64,000 nt of DNA, taken from positions 372,001 through 436,000 of the forward strand of contig CAWFXC010000005.1 in NCBI GenBank assembly GCA_963819735.1, given 5' to 3'. Both the position numbers and the translations under genes were made by a program. Below are positions 7,772 through 16,470 of this stretch, in pieces. The notes below the pieces were generated by a model, which searched no databases, was not told where the DNA came from, and saw only the letters and a list, made by a program, of their open reading frames with translations. The first letter of the stretch is position 1; the number at the start of each line of letters is the position of its first letter. The stretch is from CAWFXC01 sp963819735 (GTDB taxonomy: Bacteria > Actinomycetota > Acidimicrobiia > IMCC26256 > DASPTH01).

Positions 7772-8353
7772 ATGGCGCCCACGGCAGGCATCCTCCTCAC
7801 CGGCGGCCGGAGCCGACGCCTTGGAGTCGACAAGGCGAGCCTCGTCGTCGACGGCGAGACGTTGGCGGTGCGGACGGGCCAGCGGCTGGCGGTCGTGTGC
7901 AGCCCGGTGGTCGAGGCGGGTGATGGGCTGAGTGGGTTCCCGGCCGTGCGCGAAGCGCCACCGGGCTCGGGCCCCCTGGCCGCGTTGGCGGCCGCCGGCG
8001 CGTTCCTGCGGGCGCGGGGTCACTACGGGAGCGCGATTCTCCTCGCGGTCGATCTTCCCAACGTGACCGAGCCCTTGCTGCGGTTCGTGCGGGACCGGCC
8101 GGGCGAGCCGACCGCGCTGCCGTCGGTCGACGGTCGGCTGCAGATGGTGTGCGCGCGGTACGGGCCCGACGCCCTGCTCGCGGCGGAGAGCCTCGTGGTC
8201 GGCGGGATCCGGTCATTGCACGAATTGCTCGACGTGGTGGAGTTCGACCGGATCCGCGAGGCGGAATGGACCACGGTCGCCACCGCCGACGCGTTCGCCG
8301 ACGTCGACACCCCGGCCGATGCGTTGCGTCTCGGCATCGACCTGCGGGGTTAG
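7772..8353 (+). CDS. mobA: Molybdenum cofactor guanylyltransferase MobA
   Basis: A 193-residue nucleotidyltransferase that attaches GMP to Mo-molybdopterin, forming the bis-MGD precursor. The N-terminal nucleotide-binding loop GILLTGGRSRRLGVDKA (6-22) carries the GG and DK residues. APPGSGPLAAL and the metal-binding LLAVDLPNV (a DxP variant) follow, and DVDTPAD near the end is typical of the family. The length is normal. It is followed 10 nt later by fdhD and then a molybdopterin enzyme, so the three genes form a cofactor-plus-apoenzyme unit. It is divergent from the sigma factor gene, with a 72-bp shared promoter region. Confidence 0.93.
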   Translation: MAPTAGILLTGGRSRRLGVDKASLVVDGETLAVRTGQRLAVVCSPVVEAGDGLSGFPAVREAPPGSGPLAALAAAGAFLRARGHYGSAILLAVDLPNVTEPLLRFVRDRPGEPTALPSVDGRLQMVCARYGPDALLAAESLVVGGIRSLHELLDVVEFDRIREAEWTTVATADAFADVDTPADALRLGIDLRG

Positions 8354-8362
8354 CTTGAAGCG

Positions 8363-9205
8363 GTGAGCATTCGTCCGGTCCGCCGTGCCATCACGCCGGT
8401 ACGGGTGCGCGCGGTCGACGGCGAGCGCTCCATCGACCGGCCCGACAAGCTGGTCACCGAGGAGCCGATGGAGATCCGGGTCCACGGGCCCGGCCAGGAG
8501 CCACGGGCGCTGGCCGTCACCATGCGGACGCCGGGCAACGACTTCGAGCTCGCGGTCGGCTTCTGCGCCACCGAAGGGCTGTTCCGGTCGGCCGATGCGC
8601 TCGATTCGGTGGCCTACTGCCTCGCGGGCGAGGGCGACCAGGAGTACAACGTCGTCACCGTGAAGCTCCGCCATCCCGTCGACCTCGACGGCCGGGAGCG
8701 CAACTTCGTGGCCAACGCGAGCTGCGGACTGTGCGGGAAGACGACCCTCGACCAGATCGAGCAGCAGTGCGAGCCGGTCGGAGCCGGGCCGGTCATCGCC
8801 CGCTCGGTGCTCACGTCGCTCCCGGAGCGCTTGCGCAGCGCGCAGGCGGTGTTCGACGCCACCGGCGGCTTGCACGCGGCGGCCCGGTTCGACGGCAACG
8901 GGGAGCTGCTCGCCGTCCGCGAAGACGTCGGCCGACACAACGCGCTCGACAAGCTGATCGGTGAGGCGCTGCTCGAGCGTCGCCTCCCGCTCGCGGGCGA
9001 CGTGTTGATGCTCTCGGGTCGCGTGAGCTTCGAGATCGTGCAGAAGGCGGCGATGGCCGGCATCCCGATCGTGTGCGCGGTCTCGGCCCCTTCGAGCCTG
9101 GCAGTGGAAGCCGCAAACCGCCTCGGGCAGACCCTGGTGGGATTCCTCCGGGGCGAAGCGGCCAATCTGTACACCCACCCCGAACGCATCGACCTCGATC
9201 GGTAG
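8363..9205 (+). CDS. fdhD: Formate dehydrogenase accessory sulfurtransferase FdhD
   Basis: A 280-residue FdhD. It passes sulfur from a cysteine desulfurase to the molybdenum cofactor of formate dehydrogenase-like enzymes. The essential CxxC is seen as ANASCGLCGK (Cys121, Cys124). EEPMEIRV, MRTPGNDFELAVGF, REDVGRHNALDKLIG and SGRVSFEIVQKAA are all characteristic FdhD blocks. It starts with GTG 8363. The oxidoreductase gene begins 7 nt after its stop, which points to that enzyme as its client. Confidence 0.95.
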   Translation: MSIRPVRRAITPVRVRAVDGERSIDRPDKLVTEEPMEIRVHGPGQEPRALAVTMRTPGNDFELAVGFCATEGLFRSADALDSVAYCLAGEGDQEYNVVTVKLRHPVDLDGRERNFVANASCGLCGKTTLDQIEQQCEPVGAGPVIARSVLTSLPERLRSAQAVFDATGGLHAAARFDGNGELLAVREDVGRHNALDKLIGEALLERRLPLAGDVLMLSGRVSFEIVQKAAMAGIPIVCAVSAPSSLAVEAANRLGQTLVGFLRGEAANLYTHPERIDLDR

Positions 9206-9212
9206 GCGAGCC

Positions 9213-11459
9213 GTGGCCTGGAAGAACTCGGCGAAGATCAAGTCGCCCAAGCGCACCAAACGCGACCTCTGGGTCGGCTTCAAGCCCTACGGCATGGGCG
9301 AGACCAAGCCGAACCACTACAAGGAGATGGCGAAGACCGTCTGGGACAACCGCGACAACCTCCCCTACGCGTGGCGCATCTTGCACAAAGGCGTGTGCGA
9401 CGGATGCGCGCTGGGGGTCGCCGGCTTCCATGATTGGACGCTGTCGGGCGTGCACTTGTGCACCACCCGCCTCAACCTTCTGCGCATCAACACGATGGGC
9501 GCGCTCGACACCGAAGTGCTCGCCGACGTGAAGCCGCTGCGAGCGCTGAAGGGCAAGGAGCTGCGCGATCTCGGCCGCCTGGCGCATCCGATGGTGCGGC
9601 GGGCGGGGGAGCCCGGCTTCACGCAGGTCACGTGGGACGAAGCCCTCGACCTCGTCGCCGGACGCATCCGCGCGTCGACGCCCGACCGCTTGGCCGTGTA
9701 TCTCACCGCGCGCGGCATCACTAACGAGACGTACTACGTCGCGCAGAAGGTCACGCGGTTTCTCGGCACCAACAACATCGACAACGCTGCGCGCGTGTGC
9801 CACGCGCCGTCGACCACCACGCTGAAGCGTACGATCGGCGTGGCCGCGACCACCTGCTCTTACACCGACGTCATCAAGAGCGACCTCATCGTCCTGTTCG
9901 GCGCCAACGTCGCCAACGGCCAACCCGTGTTCATGAAGTACCTGTACCTGGCGCGCAAGCGCGGCGCGAAGGTCGCGGTCGTCAACCCGTTCCGCGAGCC
10001 CGGGCTCGATCGCTACTGGGTCCCGAGCAACGTCGAGAGCGCGATGTTCGGTACGCACATGACCGACGAGTTCTTCTCGGTCACCACCGGCGGCGACCTC
10101 GCGTTTCTGAACGGCGTGCTCAAGGTGCTGATCGACGACGGCGCGGTCGACGTCGAGTTCGTGCGCGACCACACGAAGGGGTTCGACGCGCTCGCGGCCG
10201 AGCTCGAACGGGAGACGTTTGCCGATCTCGAACGCCAGTCGGGCGCGACGCGCGCCGACATGGAGCGCTTCGCGCGTATGTACGGCGCGGCCAAATCCGC
10301 GGTCCTGGTGTGGTCGATGGGCATCACCCAGCACGAGCGGGGCGCGGATCACGTCGCCGCGATCGTGAACCTCGGGCTCGCCCGCGCGAACGTCGGCCGC
10401 GTCGGATCCGGTCTCATGCCGATCCGCGGCCACTCCGGGGTGCAGGGTGGGTCCGAGATGGGGGCCTACGCCACCGCGTTCCCCGGCGGGCTGACGATCG
10501 ACGGCACGTCGGCTGCCGCGCTCAGCGACACCTACGGCTTTCCCGTCGGCGACCGGCCCGGTCTCGATGCCGAGTCCATGATGGAAGCGGCGCTCGGCGG
10601 TGAGCTCGACGTCCTCTACTCGTCGGGCGGCAACTTCCTCGAGGTGCTGCCCGATCCCGCGCTGGTGGAGGAGGCGCTCACGCGCGTGCCGGTGCGCGTG
10701 CATCAGGACATCGTGCTGTCGAGCCAGATGCTCGTCGATCCCGGTGAGGTCGTGGTGCTGCTGCCCGCGGCCACCCGCTACGAGCAGCGCGACGGCGGGA
10801 CCGAGACCACCACCGAGCGGCGAATCGCGTACAGCCCCGAGATCCCCGGGCCGCGGCCGGGCGAGGTCCGGAGTGAATGGGAGATCTTCATCGACCTGGC
10901 CGGCCGCGTCGATCCCGAGCGCGCGCACCTCGTGGCCTTCGACTCGGGCCAGGCGATCCGCGACGAGATCGCGCGTGTCGTGCCCAGCTACGCGGGCGTC
11001 GAGACCCTGCACGACACCGGTGATGCGGTGCAGTGGGGCGGTACCCGTCTCTGTGAGGGCGGCGACTTCCCCACGTCGGACGGCCGGGCGCGCTTCCTGA
11101 CCGTCGCGCCCTCGGAACCCGACGTGCCCGGCGGCTCGTTCATGCTCAGCACGCGACGCGGCAAGCAGTTCAACACGATGGTCCACAACGAGCGTGACCC
11201 GCTCACCGGGGCCATGCGCGACGCGCTGTTCATGGCCGGGGCCGACGCCGATCGCATCGGGGTCGCGCACGGCGACGCGGTGCTCGTACGTTCGGACCAC
11301 GGCGAGCTTCGGGCGCGGGTCCACGTGAGCGAGCTGCGCCCCGGCAACGTGCAGGTCTTCTTCCCCGAGGGCAACGTGCTGCTGCGGGCGGGTCGGCGTG
11401 ATGCGGCGTCGGGTGTGCCCGACTACAACGCGGTGGTCACCGTCGAGCCGGTGCATTGA
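9213..11459 (+). CDS. FdhF/YdeP-family molybdopterin oxidoreductase
   Basis: A 748-residue molybdopterin-dependent enzyme of the YdeP branch of the formate dehydrogenase superfamily. The start is GTG 9213. The N-terminal KGVCDGCALGV (Cys62, Cys65) plus Cys83 suggests an iron-sulfur site with fewer cysteines than classical FDH-H. ARVCHAPSTTTLKRTIG corresponds to the active-site region of this branch, MPIRGHSGVQGGSEMG is its hallmark, and the C-terminus has the molydop-binding beta-barrel (LSTRRGKQFNTMVHN). No selenocysteine codon is apparent. No small Fe-S or membrane subunit is encoded alongside, so the electron partner is unknown. Family members are linked to formate oxidation or acid resistance. 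Substrate not established. Confidence 0.9.
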   Translation: MAWKNSAKIKSPKRTKRDLWVGFKPYGMGETKPNHYKEMAKTVWDNRDNLPYAWRILHKGVCDGCALGVAGFHDWTLSGVHLCTTRLNLLRINTMGALDTEVLADVKPLRALKGKELRDLGRLAHPMVRRAGEPGFTQVTWDEALDLVAGRIRASTPDRLAVYLTARGITNETYYVAQKVTRFLGTNNIDNAARVCHAPSTTTLKRTIGVAATTCSYTDVIKSDLIVLFGANVANGQPVFMKYLYLARKRGAKVAVVNPFREPGLDRYWVPSNVESAMFGTHMTDEFFSVTTGGDLAFLNGVLKVLIDDGAVDVEFVRDHTKGFDALAAELERETFADLERQSGATRADMERFARMYGAAKSAVLVWSMGITQHERGADHVAAIVNLGLARANVGRVGSGLMPIRGHSGVQGGSEMGAYATAFPGGLTIDGTSAAALSDTYGFPVGDRPGLDAESMMEAALGGELDVLYSSGGNFLEVLPDPALVEEALTRVPVRVHQDIVLSSQMLVDPGEVVVLLPAATRYEQRDGGTETTTERRIAYSPEIPGPRPGEVRSEWEIFIDLAGRVDPERAHLVAFDSGQAIRDEIARVVPSYAGVETLHDTGDAVQWGGTRLCEGGDFPTSDGRARFLTVAPSEPDVPGGSFMLSTRRGKQFNTMVHNERDPLTGAMRDALFMAGADADRIGVAHGDAVLVRSDHGELRARVHVSELRPGNVQVFFPEGNVLLRAGRRDAASGVPDYNAVVTVEPVH

Positions 11460-11478
11460 CGCCGGTAGCCTGTCCGCG

Positions 11479-12228
11479 GTGACCCCCGACGAGCTGCTTG
11501 CGCTGTTCGACGTCGCCGCCGCTGCGCAGAGGGGGGCGTTGGCGACGCTGAGCGCCGCCGATCGACGGGATCGCACGGATCAGCCGGGTCAGTACCGGCT
11601 CGACCTCGTCGCCGACGCCGCGATCCTGCCCGTGCTCGACGCGGCCGGCGTGCGGGTGCTCAGTGAGGAATCAGGCTGGAGTGGTCCGAGCGACGCCCCC
11701 ATCACCGTGGTGGTCGACCCGGTCGATGGTTCCACCAACTGCGCGCGCGGGCTGCCGTACTGGGCGATCTCCTTGTGCGCGGTCGACGCGGACGGCATGG
11801 TGTGCGCGTTGGTGCAGAACGGTGCCACCGGCGCTCGCTACAGCGCGGTGCGCGGCGAAGGTGCGTGGCTCGACGGCCATCGCCTGCAGGTGGCTCCGAC
11901 CCGCGACATCGAGCGCGCGCTCGTCGCGATCTCGGGACTCCCGCCGCGCCCGGTCGCGTGGCGACAGTTCCGGGCGCTGGGTTCGGCCGCGCTGGCCTTG
12001 TGCGATCTCGCCGCCGGCCGCATCGACGGTTATCTCGACGGCCTCGTCGACCAGCACGCACCGTGGGACTATCTCGGTGGACTGCTCATGTGTGAAGAAG
12101 CGGGCGCGCTCGTGCTCGACGCCGAGAAGCGATCACTGCTCGATCTCGATCTCCACGCGCGCCGTCAGCTGATCGGCGCGGGCACGCCGGAGTTGCTCGA
12201 GTCGTTACGCGAGGGTGTCGTGCCGTGA
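11479..12228 (+). CDS. Inositol monophosphatase family phosphatase (first of a pair)
   Basis: A 249-residue Mg-dependent phosphatase of the IMPase/FIG fold. The start is GTG 11479, just after the oxidoreductase; the frame extends back into that gene but without family similarity. The metal ligands are visible as LSEESG (Glu63/64), the core motif DPVDGSTN (80-87) and the C-terminal WDYLGGLLMCEEAGA, an altered form of WDxAAG in which the usual Ala-Ala is replaced. Members hydrolyse inositol phosphates, histidinol phosphate or PAP, and the exact substrate is not readable here. Its stop overlaps the start of a second, related gene as GTGA. Confidence 0.88.
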   Translation: MTPDELLALFDVAAAAQRGALATLSAADRRDRTDQPGQYRLDLVADAAILPVLDAAGVRVLSEESGWSGPSDAPITVVVDPVDGSTNCARGLPYWAISLCAVDADGMVCALVQNGATGARYSAVRGEGAWLDGHRLQVAPTRDIERALVAISGLPPRPVAWRQFRALGSAALALCDLAAGRIDGYLDGLVDQHAPWDYLGGLLMCEEAGALVLDAEKRSLLDLDLHARRQLIGAGTPELLESLREGVVP

Positions 12229-13042
12229 GCACGAGCGTGAGCCCGAGCGCGGGCGATCCGGACCTCGATCTCGACGCGCTGCTCGGCGCGGCCCGGCGCG
12301 CCGCGGCCGCCGGCGCCGAGGTGGTGCTCGCAGCATTCGGCGCGGCCCGCAACGTGCGGGAGAAGGGCCCCGGCGACTGGGTCAGCGACGCCGACACCGC
12401 GAGCGAGCGTGCGGTGCGCGAGTCGCTCGAGGCCGCGGCGCCCGGCCTGGCGTTCTTCGGTGAGGAAGGCGGGGGAGAGCGGGCCGAAGTCGGGTGGTTC
12501 GTCGATCCGCTCGACGGCACCGCGAACTTCGTGCACGGTTTCCCGTTCGTGGGCGTGTCGGTTGCGCTGGTGGCGGCGGGCGAACCGGCTGTGGGGGTCG
12601 TGCACGCGCCGATGCTGGGTGATGTCTACGCCGCCCGGCGCGGCGGGGCGCGTTCCTGAACGGCGAACCGGTGACGGTGAGCAGCCGGCAGCCGGAGCAG
12701 GCCATCTGCGCGACGGGATTTCCGTTCCGCGCCAAGCGGGAGCGACTCCGCGAGTACCTCCCAGTGTTCGATCGGGCGTTGAACCGGTTCGAGGATCTCC
12801 GCCGCGCCGGAGCCGCGAGCATGGATCTGGTGTTGACCGCGGCCGGCGTGTTCGACGGCTACTTCGAGCAGAACCTCGGCACCTGGGACGTCGCCGCCGG
12901 CGCCGTCATCGTGCGCGAGGCGGGCGGCGTGGTCACCGACTGGCAGGGCGACGAGCGCGCCTGGCTCACGTCCGGCGACATCGTCGCCGCGCCGCCGGCG
13001 GTGCACGCGGCGATCCTCGACGTGATCCACGCGGGCTCGTAG
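12225..13042 (+). pseudogene. Inositol monophosphatase family phosphatase, frameshifted
   Basis: Second IMPase-like gene, starting GTG 12225. The first 140 codons give a good N-terminal half with GEEGGG and VDPLDGTANFVHGFPF (DPLDGT 94-99). At the GGGG run 12645-12648 the frame then goes to RSstop. One added G gives GGGAFLNGEPVTVSS and connects to the C-terminal half (CATGFPFR, AGAASMDLVLTAAG, GTWDVAAGAVIVREAGG) up to TAG 13040-13042, for 272 residues in all. Metal ligands including WDVAAG are intact after repair. I consider a homopolymer undercall more likely than a dead gene. Confidence 0.85.
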
Positions 13043-13070
13043 CCGAATCGCGCGACGCGCCTGAACAGGG

Positions 13071-14183
13071 TCAGGTCGACAGCGTGGTGGCGCGGCCCTG
13101 ACCGTCGAGCGGACGACGCAGCGGCGCGACGCAGTCGCCCAGTGCGGTGTAGACGGCGTCGGTGATCTCGACGAGACGCCGCTCGGCGGCCAAGGGGTTC
13201 GGCAGGCCGTTGCACACCACGACCATCACCAAGCCGATGTCGGGATCGGCGAGCCCCCGTGACGACGCCATACCCCCGTGACCGAACGCGCGCCGGCCGG
13301 CGCCGCCACTGAGATCGACAGTGACGCCGAGCCCCCACGGTGCGGCGAACCCGAACACGACGTCGCGGAGATCGTGACGGTGCACGGCCCCCATCACCTC
13401 GACTGTGCGCGGTTCGAGGATCGCCGGTCGGTAGCCCAGCAGTGACTCGTAGATGCGCCCGAGCTCGCGCGCGGGGCCGCGCATGGCGGCGCCGGGTTCG
13501 ACCTTGGCGATGTGCCACGGCTGATTGTGGAGCTCGTCGATGCGGTACGGGACCATGCGCAGCCCGCCGTCGGCCTCCACCTTGGGGAATCGGTGGCCTT
13601 TCCAGGCGACGGGCACCAGCCGCTCACCGAGCGCCGCCTGGGCGTCGAGGGGGACGCCGAGCGACGACGACTCGCAGCCGAGCGGCTCGAGCACCTCGTC
13701 GTGGAGGTACTGATCGATCGGCCGGCCGTCGACCGCTTCCACGATGGCGCCGAGCACCTTCCAGCCGGTCACGGGGTGGTAGCCGGCCGCGGTCCCCGGC
13801 TCCCACGTGGCCGGCGTCGCCGCGATCCGGGCCAACGACTCCGAGAACGAGAGGTCGATGTCGAAGTCGGGGCTGCCGTACATCGGGAAGCCGCCGGTGT
13901 GGGTGAGCACGTGGCGGATGGTGCAGCGCTCCTTGCCGTTGCCCCACCCGTCGACGAACTCGGCCACCGGGTCGTCGAGCCCCAAGCGGCCGCGCTGCCA
14001 GAGCTGCAGGATCGCGACGGTGGTGAGCGGCTTGCCGGAGGAGTACCAGAGCATCACGTCGTCGGTGCGGAGGGCGCGGCCGGGTCGCGAATCGCCGATC
14101 GCGATGTCGAGCAGGACCTCACCGCGGAGGGAGACGTAGCACTGCGCGCAATCGTGGAGGTCCTCGGTGCGCTGTCGTTCCAA
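13071..14183 (-). CDS. Serine beta-lactamase-like hydrolase (class C / EstB type)
   Basis: A 370-residue penicillin-binding-fold serine hydrolase. The nucleophile motif SxxK is YSSGKPLTTV (Ser48-Lys51), the second motif is AGYHPVTGW (tyrosine), and the third is FGHGGMASS (HGG in place of KTG), as in esterase/lactonase-type members. No export signal is seen, so it is probably a cytoplasmic esterase. The start is uncertain: TTG 14183 is the last in-frame candidate before the conserved region and has only a weak ribosome site. It converges with the phosphatase gene and diverges from the DUF2510 gene. Confidence 0.85.
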   Translation of the reverse strand: MERQRTEDLHDCAQCYVSLRGEVLLDIAIGDSRPGRALRTDDVMLWYSSGKPLTTVAILQLWQRGRLGLDDPVAEFVDGWGNGKERCTIRHVLTHTGGFPMYGSPDFDIDLSFSESLARIAATPATWEPGTAAGYHPVTGWKVLGAIVEAVDGRPIDQYLHDEVLEPLGCESSSLGVPLDAQAALGERLVPVAWKGHRFPKVEADGGLRMVPYRIDELHNQPWHIAKVEPGAAMRGPARELGRIYESLLGYRPAILEPRTVEVMGAVHRHDLRDVVFGFAAPWGLGVTVDLSGGAGRRAFGHGGMASSRGLADPDIGLVMVVVCNGLPNPLAAERRLVEITDAVYTALGDCVAPLRRPLDGQGRATTLST

Positions 14184-14288
14184 GATTGCCCCAACGTTCG
14201 AGCAATCAATGTGACCTGGGTCAAGTTCGAGCAGCACGATGCCGAATCCTACGAGCGGAGGGCGGCACTCAAGTTCAACGGAGCCCCC

Positions 14289-15308
14289 ATGCCTCAGACA
14301 GCAACCTCGGTACAGGCAGGATGGCGACCCGACCCGTCGGGCCGGTTCGAGTGGCGCTACTGGGACGGTGGTTGGACGAACCGCGTCGCCAACACCTCCA
14401 CGTCGGGGGCTCCGCCCGCGGACCCGACACCGTCGCCCGCGCCGAGCGCCGGTGCGACGCCGACCACGGCACCGGGCGGCGACGGCGGTGATGCGCACAC
14501 CGCGTCGGTCCAGACGGATCCCGCGCCGGTGCCGATGCCTCCGTCGGCCACGCTCCCGGCACCGACCTCGGTGACCGCGACCGTCCCCGATGCCGCGCTC
14601 TTGGCCGCGGCCGCGACCGCGATGGCATCGAGCACGCCGCCGGCACCGCCCGCGGCCCCGGTGTCGCCCGAGCCCACGGTCACAGCTGCGTCGCCCGCCG
14701 CGCCGGTGCAACCGTTCGGCGTCGAATCGCCGTCGGCGCCCGCCGAACCCGCAGTACCCACGCGCGAACGAAAGACTCCATGGGCGTGGGCCGCCGCGTT
14801 CGCCCGGTCGTTCGCCGACCAGCCCGACTCGTTCCACGGCGACCTGCCCGACACCGAGCTCCCGCCCGATCCGCGCGGTGAGCGCATGGTGGCCACCGCG
14901 CCCGGGAACTACGGGCATGCGGGGATCATCGCGTTGGCCGCGTGCGGGATCGCCGGGGGCGCCTATCTCCCGTGGTTGTCGGGGACCATCGACACCATCT
15001 CCTTCCACCGGACCGGGTTCGACCTCGGTCACGGATTCGGGTACTGCGCCGGTGCCGCGGCGCTGGCGTTGAGCGCCCTGATCGGCGTCCGATTCGCGAT
15101 CCTGCGCTGGGTCACGCTGGCGGTGGCGATCGTGCTCGCCGGCTTCATCGTCCGCGATCTCGTGAACACCTACGACGACATGCAGACCTTGAACATGGCG
15201 GCCCGGGTCTCGGCGAACGTCGGCGAGGGGCTCTGGATCATGATCGTCTCCTCGGCGATTTCGCTGATCGCGCTGGTCCGCTCGAATGAAGACGAGAAAA
15301 TCATTTGA
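14289..15308 (+). CDS. DUF2510 membrane protein with Pro/Ala-rich linker
   Basis: A 339-residue protein. Residues 10-34 form a DUF2510 module (AGWRPDPSGRFEWRYWDGGW), common at the N-terminus of actinobacterial membrane proteins. A long linker rich in Pro, Ala and Thr follows (about 36-165), then a basic segment, then four membrane helices (from about 210: IIALAACGIAGGAYLPWLSG; GYCAGAAALALSALIGV; VTLAVAIVLAGFIV; LWIMIVSSAISLIALV). The start is ATG 14289. Function is unknown; DUF2510 is thought to be a small interaction domain facing the cytoplasm. Transcribed divergently from the serine hydrolase. Confidence 0.85.
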   Translation: MPQTATSVQAGWRPDPSGRFEWRYWDGGWTNRVANTSTSGAPPADPTPSPAPSAGATPTTAPGGDGGDAHTASVQTDPAPVPMPPSATLPAPTSVTATVPDAALLAAAATAMASSTPPAPPAAPVSPEPTVTAASPAAPVQPFGVESPSAPAEPAVPTRERKTPWAWAAAFARSFADQPDSFHGDLPDTELPPDPRGERMVATAPGNYGHAGIIALAACGIAGGAYLPWLSGTIDTISFHRTGFDLGHGFGYCAGAAALALSALIGVRFAILRWVTLAVAIVLAGFIVRDLVNTYDDMQTLNMAARVSANVGEGLWIMIVSSAISLIALVRSNEDEKII

Positions 15309-15421
15309 CTCGCGGTAACCTGCGTGCTTGCCTGTTGGCTCCCGCCGGCCGCGCCTGATAGTGGGCAGCGGCACCGCACGCCAGCACTCAACACCGACAA
15401 CACCGAGTAGGACCGATTCGC

Positions 15422-15622
15422 ATGAACGCCACGACGATGCAGCGCCGCAGCATGGCAGCCGCTGATCTCGCGCGGGTTCATGGCGGATATGCCCCGGCAT
15501 ACGCCACGGTGAAGCCGCTCGAGGTCAACCTCATGGCCCAGCGCTCGTGGTCGATTCCGTGCACCACGGTGGCGACCTTCCACAAGCCCCGGCCCCGTCG
15601 GTCCAAGGTGATTCCCTCCTAA
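15422..15622 (+). CDS. Small basic protein of unknown function
   Basis: A 66-residue ORF from ATG 15422 to TAA. It is basic at both ends (MQRRSM near the start, KPRPRRSKVIPS at the end) and contains a single Cys (IPCTTVATF). I do not recognise a family. Support for expression is indirect: a strong intrinsic terminator sits 25 nt after its stop, and over 100 bp of upstream non-coding DNA separates it from the DUF2510 gene. A small regulatory or ribosome-associated protein is conceivable but not shown. Confidence 0.5.
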   Translation: MNATTMQRRSMAAADLARVHGGYAPAYATVKPLEVNLMAQRSWSIPCTTVATFHKPRPRRSKVIPS

Positions 15623-15646
15623 CGCACCATCGAGGGAGCGACACCC

Positions 15647-15676
15647 AGGCCGCCGGGGCAACCCGGCGGCCTTTCT
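15647..15676 (+). terminator. Intrinsic terminator
   Basis: AGGCCGCCGGG (15647-15657) and CCCGGCGGCCT (15662-15672) form a perfect 11-bp stem closed by a GCAA tetraloop, followed by TTCT. It terminates the small ORF at 15422 and separates it from whiB. Confidence 0.88.
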
Positions 15677-15784
15677 GCGTTCCGGGACCGATTTCCCGGA
15701 GCCCCCTCCGCCCGGTCCATCCAGCCCGATACCGCACCACCGCACAACCAGAACCGAGAACCGAGAAGAGTCAGGGGACAGGCA

Positions 15785-16138
15785 ATGTTCGCTCTGGAGT
15801 ACTCCGCAGTCATCGAAGACGAGCGCTGGCGGGCCGAAGCCCGGTGCGCCGACACGTCGAGCGCGCTCGTCGGCCTGTTCTTCTCGGAACAGCTCGACGA
15901 CATCCTGCGGGCCAAGGCGTTCTGCGTCGAGTGCCCGGTGCGGGAAGCGTGTCTCGACGCGGCCATCGAACGGCAGGAGCCGTGGGGCGTCTGGGGCGGC
16001 GAGCTCTTCGCCAACGGGAAGGTGCTCGCTCACAAGCGGCGCCGGGGTCGGCCACCGAAGGTGCGTCCGCCCGAACCCGTGCTCGAGGACCTCGTCCCCG
16101 TGTACGACACGTCGTACCGGGTCGCCGAGAGCGCGTAG
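15785..16138 (+). CDS. WhiB-family iron-sulfur transcription factor
   Basis: A 117-residue WhiB-like regulator, found only in actinobacteria and their phages. Four cysteines for the [4Fe-4S] cluster are visible: Cys21 (EARCAD), then Cys47, Cys50 and Cys56 in AFCVECPVREAC. The GVWGG turn is at residues 68-72, followed by a basic AT-hook-like RRRGRPPK (85-92). These features are typical of the Wbl family involved in division, sporulation or redox response. WhiB proteins usually act with the principal sigma factor. It has its own terminator-like structure downstream. Confidence 0.95.
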   Translation: MFALEYSAVIEDERWRAEARCADTSSALVGLFFSEQLDDILRAKAFCVECPVREACLDAAIERQEPWGVWGGELFANGKVLAHKRRRGRPPKVRPPEPVLEDLVPVYDTSYRVAESA

Positions 16139-16162
16139 ACGGCACATAGATCACCGCATGAG

Positions 16163-16224
16163 GCGGGTCGGGGTGACGCGCCGGGGTACCAGTCCCCCCG
16201 GTATCCCAGCGAGCCCCGACCCGC
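16163..16224 (+). terminator. Branched stem-loop downstream of whiB
   Basis: GCGGGTCGGGG (16163-16173) pairs perfectly with CCCCGACCCGC (16214-16224). The 40-nt interior contains a second hairpin (CCGGGG ... CCCCCGG, about 16181-16201). It lies 25 nt after the whiB stop and 41 nt before tRNA-Val. It is probably a terminator without a U-tract, but a structured RNA element is possible. Confidence 0.55.
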
Positions 16225-16264
16225 TGCGGTCAATTCCAGCGTCCGCTACCTTGACCGATCGCAC

Positions 16265-16337
16265 GGGCGTTTAGCTCAGTTGGCAGAGCGCCGCCCTTAC
16301 AAGGCGGAAGTCGGGGGATCGAGACCCTCAACGCCCA
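16265..16337 (+). tRNA. tRNA-Val (TAC)
   Basis: Acceptor GGGCGTT (16265-16271) pairs with AACGCCC (16330-16336). The D arm is GCTC...GAGC, the anticodon stem CCGCC/GGCGG, the loop CTTACAA with anticodon TAC at 16298-16300, and the T arm GGGGG-ATCGAGA-CCCTC. Discriminator A is at 16337. CCA is not encoded, unlike the tRNA-Asn in this window. An integrase-like fragment lies 134 nt downstream. Confidence 0.95.
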
Positions 16338-16470
16338 CGACCAATCCGCGGGACAGCCCACATTTCTTGACCTGGACACGAGTCGAGCCTGCCCTGCACA
16401 CCACCGGCCAGGTCCGCGAAAAGTCCCGGGAAACGGAACCGGCAGCGGAGGGGTTGCGCCCGTCGCGCAC

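Noticed and set aside
6446..8023. One 525-residue open frame that could be read as a sigma/membrane-protein fusion with a long leader
   Set aside because: The part upstream of 7699 lies in shadow sequence antisense to mobA, and the join inside is explained by one extra base; I annotate two genes.
13071..14183. True beta-lactamase
   Set aside because: The third motif is HGG rather than KTG and no signal peptide is present, so an esterase-type hydrolase is more likely.
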